Shown: in pieces, positions 63,776-64,000 of the stretch
Position numbering within the stretch: the stretch's first letter is position 1
How the letters are laid out: each line of letters opens with the position of its first letter
Source: Haloarcula vallismortis ATCC 29715
GTDB lineage: Archaea; Halobacteriota; Halobacteria; Halobacteriales; Haloarculaceae
Length of the DNA: 64,000 bases
Reading direction: 5' to 3'
NCBI RefSeq assembly: GCF_000337775.1
Contig: NZ_AOLQ01000069.1
Coordinates: 124,001-188,000 of the forward strand
Notes under the pieces: model-generated
Told to the model about the DNA's origin: nothing
The model's input: the letters and a program-made list of their open reading frames with translations, nothing else
Database searches by the model: none
Translations under genes and position numbers: made by a program

Positions 63776-64000
63776 TAATAAAACATGAACATTAATATCA
63801 TAAATAATAGAACGACTGTCTGAGAACAGCTTTCAGTTTCTAAAAACGCTTTTTAGAGAATATCTGGTGTATGATTGTTTTATTTATATATTAAATCGAA
63901 TATTTTTGGGTGATTGATTTCACTCATAAATCTGAATTCGAGCATATTTTGAACGGTTCGTTCACCGAATCGTGCAGACCCGATAATCCACTGAATTGGA
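63776..64000. other. AT-rich non-coding region at the window edge
   Basis: The last 225 bases have a GC content far below the rest of the window, with runs such as GTTTTATTTATATATT and ATATTTTTGGG. No open frame is convincing. It holds the inverted repeat at 63839-63857 and GAACGGTTCGTTC-like repeats near 63951. Confidence 0.6.
63839..63857. promoter_or_regulatory. Perfect inverted repeat in the upstream region of the sugar operon
   Basis: TCTAAAAA (63839-63846) and TTTTTAGA (63850-63857) are exact complements around CGC. It lies about 71 bases upstream of the TATA box and could be an operator for the nearby DeoR/GlpR protein or part of a transcript end from the gene beyond the window. Confidence 0.45.

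Noticed and set aside
1-64000. tRNA, rRNA, CRISPR arrays, transposons, inteins and prophage genes
   Set aside because: I scanned the gaps and translations and saw no tRNA-like cloverleaf, spaced identical repeats, transposase motifs or intein splice motifs; a small RNA gene could still be missed by eye.

Overview
The window is chromosomal DNA of an extremely halophilic archaeon of class Halobacteria. The evidence is high GC, very acidic proteins, short or absent leaders, twin-arginine lipoprotein signals (RRQLLK, RRTFIK), an archaeal A-type ATP synthase, class I LysRS, PAN, aRF1 and a bacteriorhodopsin. From memory the gene content and the bacteriorhodopsin placement look most like Haloarcula; this genus call is inference. 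Nearly all the DNA is ordinary core genome with dense coding. I found no tRNA or rRNA gene, CRISPR array, insertion sequence, prophage or intein.

Layout, 1-20 kb. The window opens inside the SRP54 gene, then a UspA protein. A leftward branched-chain amino-acid ABC operon follows (binding lipoprotein, two permeases, two ATPases, then a thioredoxin-fold protein). Next come a secreted lipoprotein, a two-gene MgtE/SLC41 pair with a Gate-domain membrane protein, an HTH-acetyltransferase, a CBS-MaoC fusion, a secreted nuclease-lamin-tail lipoprotein and a membrane cytochrome fused to a molybdopterin domain. A tightly overlapping leftward trio (UPF0200-type NTPase, UPF0201-type protein, HAD phosphatase), a prenyl diphosphate synthase and etfBA complete this part.

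20-36 kb. Two divergent envelope proteins and a methyltransferase precede the A-ATP synthase cluster atpH-I-K-E-C-F-A-B-D. A complete bacteriorhodopsin gene sits between atpB and atpD, with its own UAS-like promoter and a T-run after it, so the light-driven proton pump lies within the gene set for the proton-driven ATP synthase. Next are aRF1 and a MinD-type ATPase, divergent across a 337-base gap packed with small hairpins whose stems differ but whose loops are nearly constant. A short Bat-like HTH-10 regulator follows.

36-58 kb. Mostly housekeeping: ArgRS, two M50 membrane proteases, UspA tandem protein, UMP kinase-LysRS, ThiL, a flippase-like membrane protein, rpS19e-PDCD5-PP-loop protein, a RecA-fold protein without a P-loop, HisRS, TruA, oligoendopeptidase F and PAN. 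Several small zinc-ribbon or winged-helix proteins are scattered among these.

58-64 kb. A DeoR/GlpR regulator lies beside a leftward carbohydrate ABC transporter operon (binding lipoprotein, two permeases, ATPase and a 57-residue membrane peptide). The window ends in AT-rich upstream DNA.

The observations most worth following are the bacteriorhodopsin cassette and its UAS, the constant-loop hairpin cluster, the hairpin between the liv binding protein and permease genes, and several unusual domain fusions.
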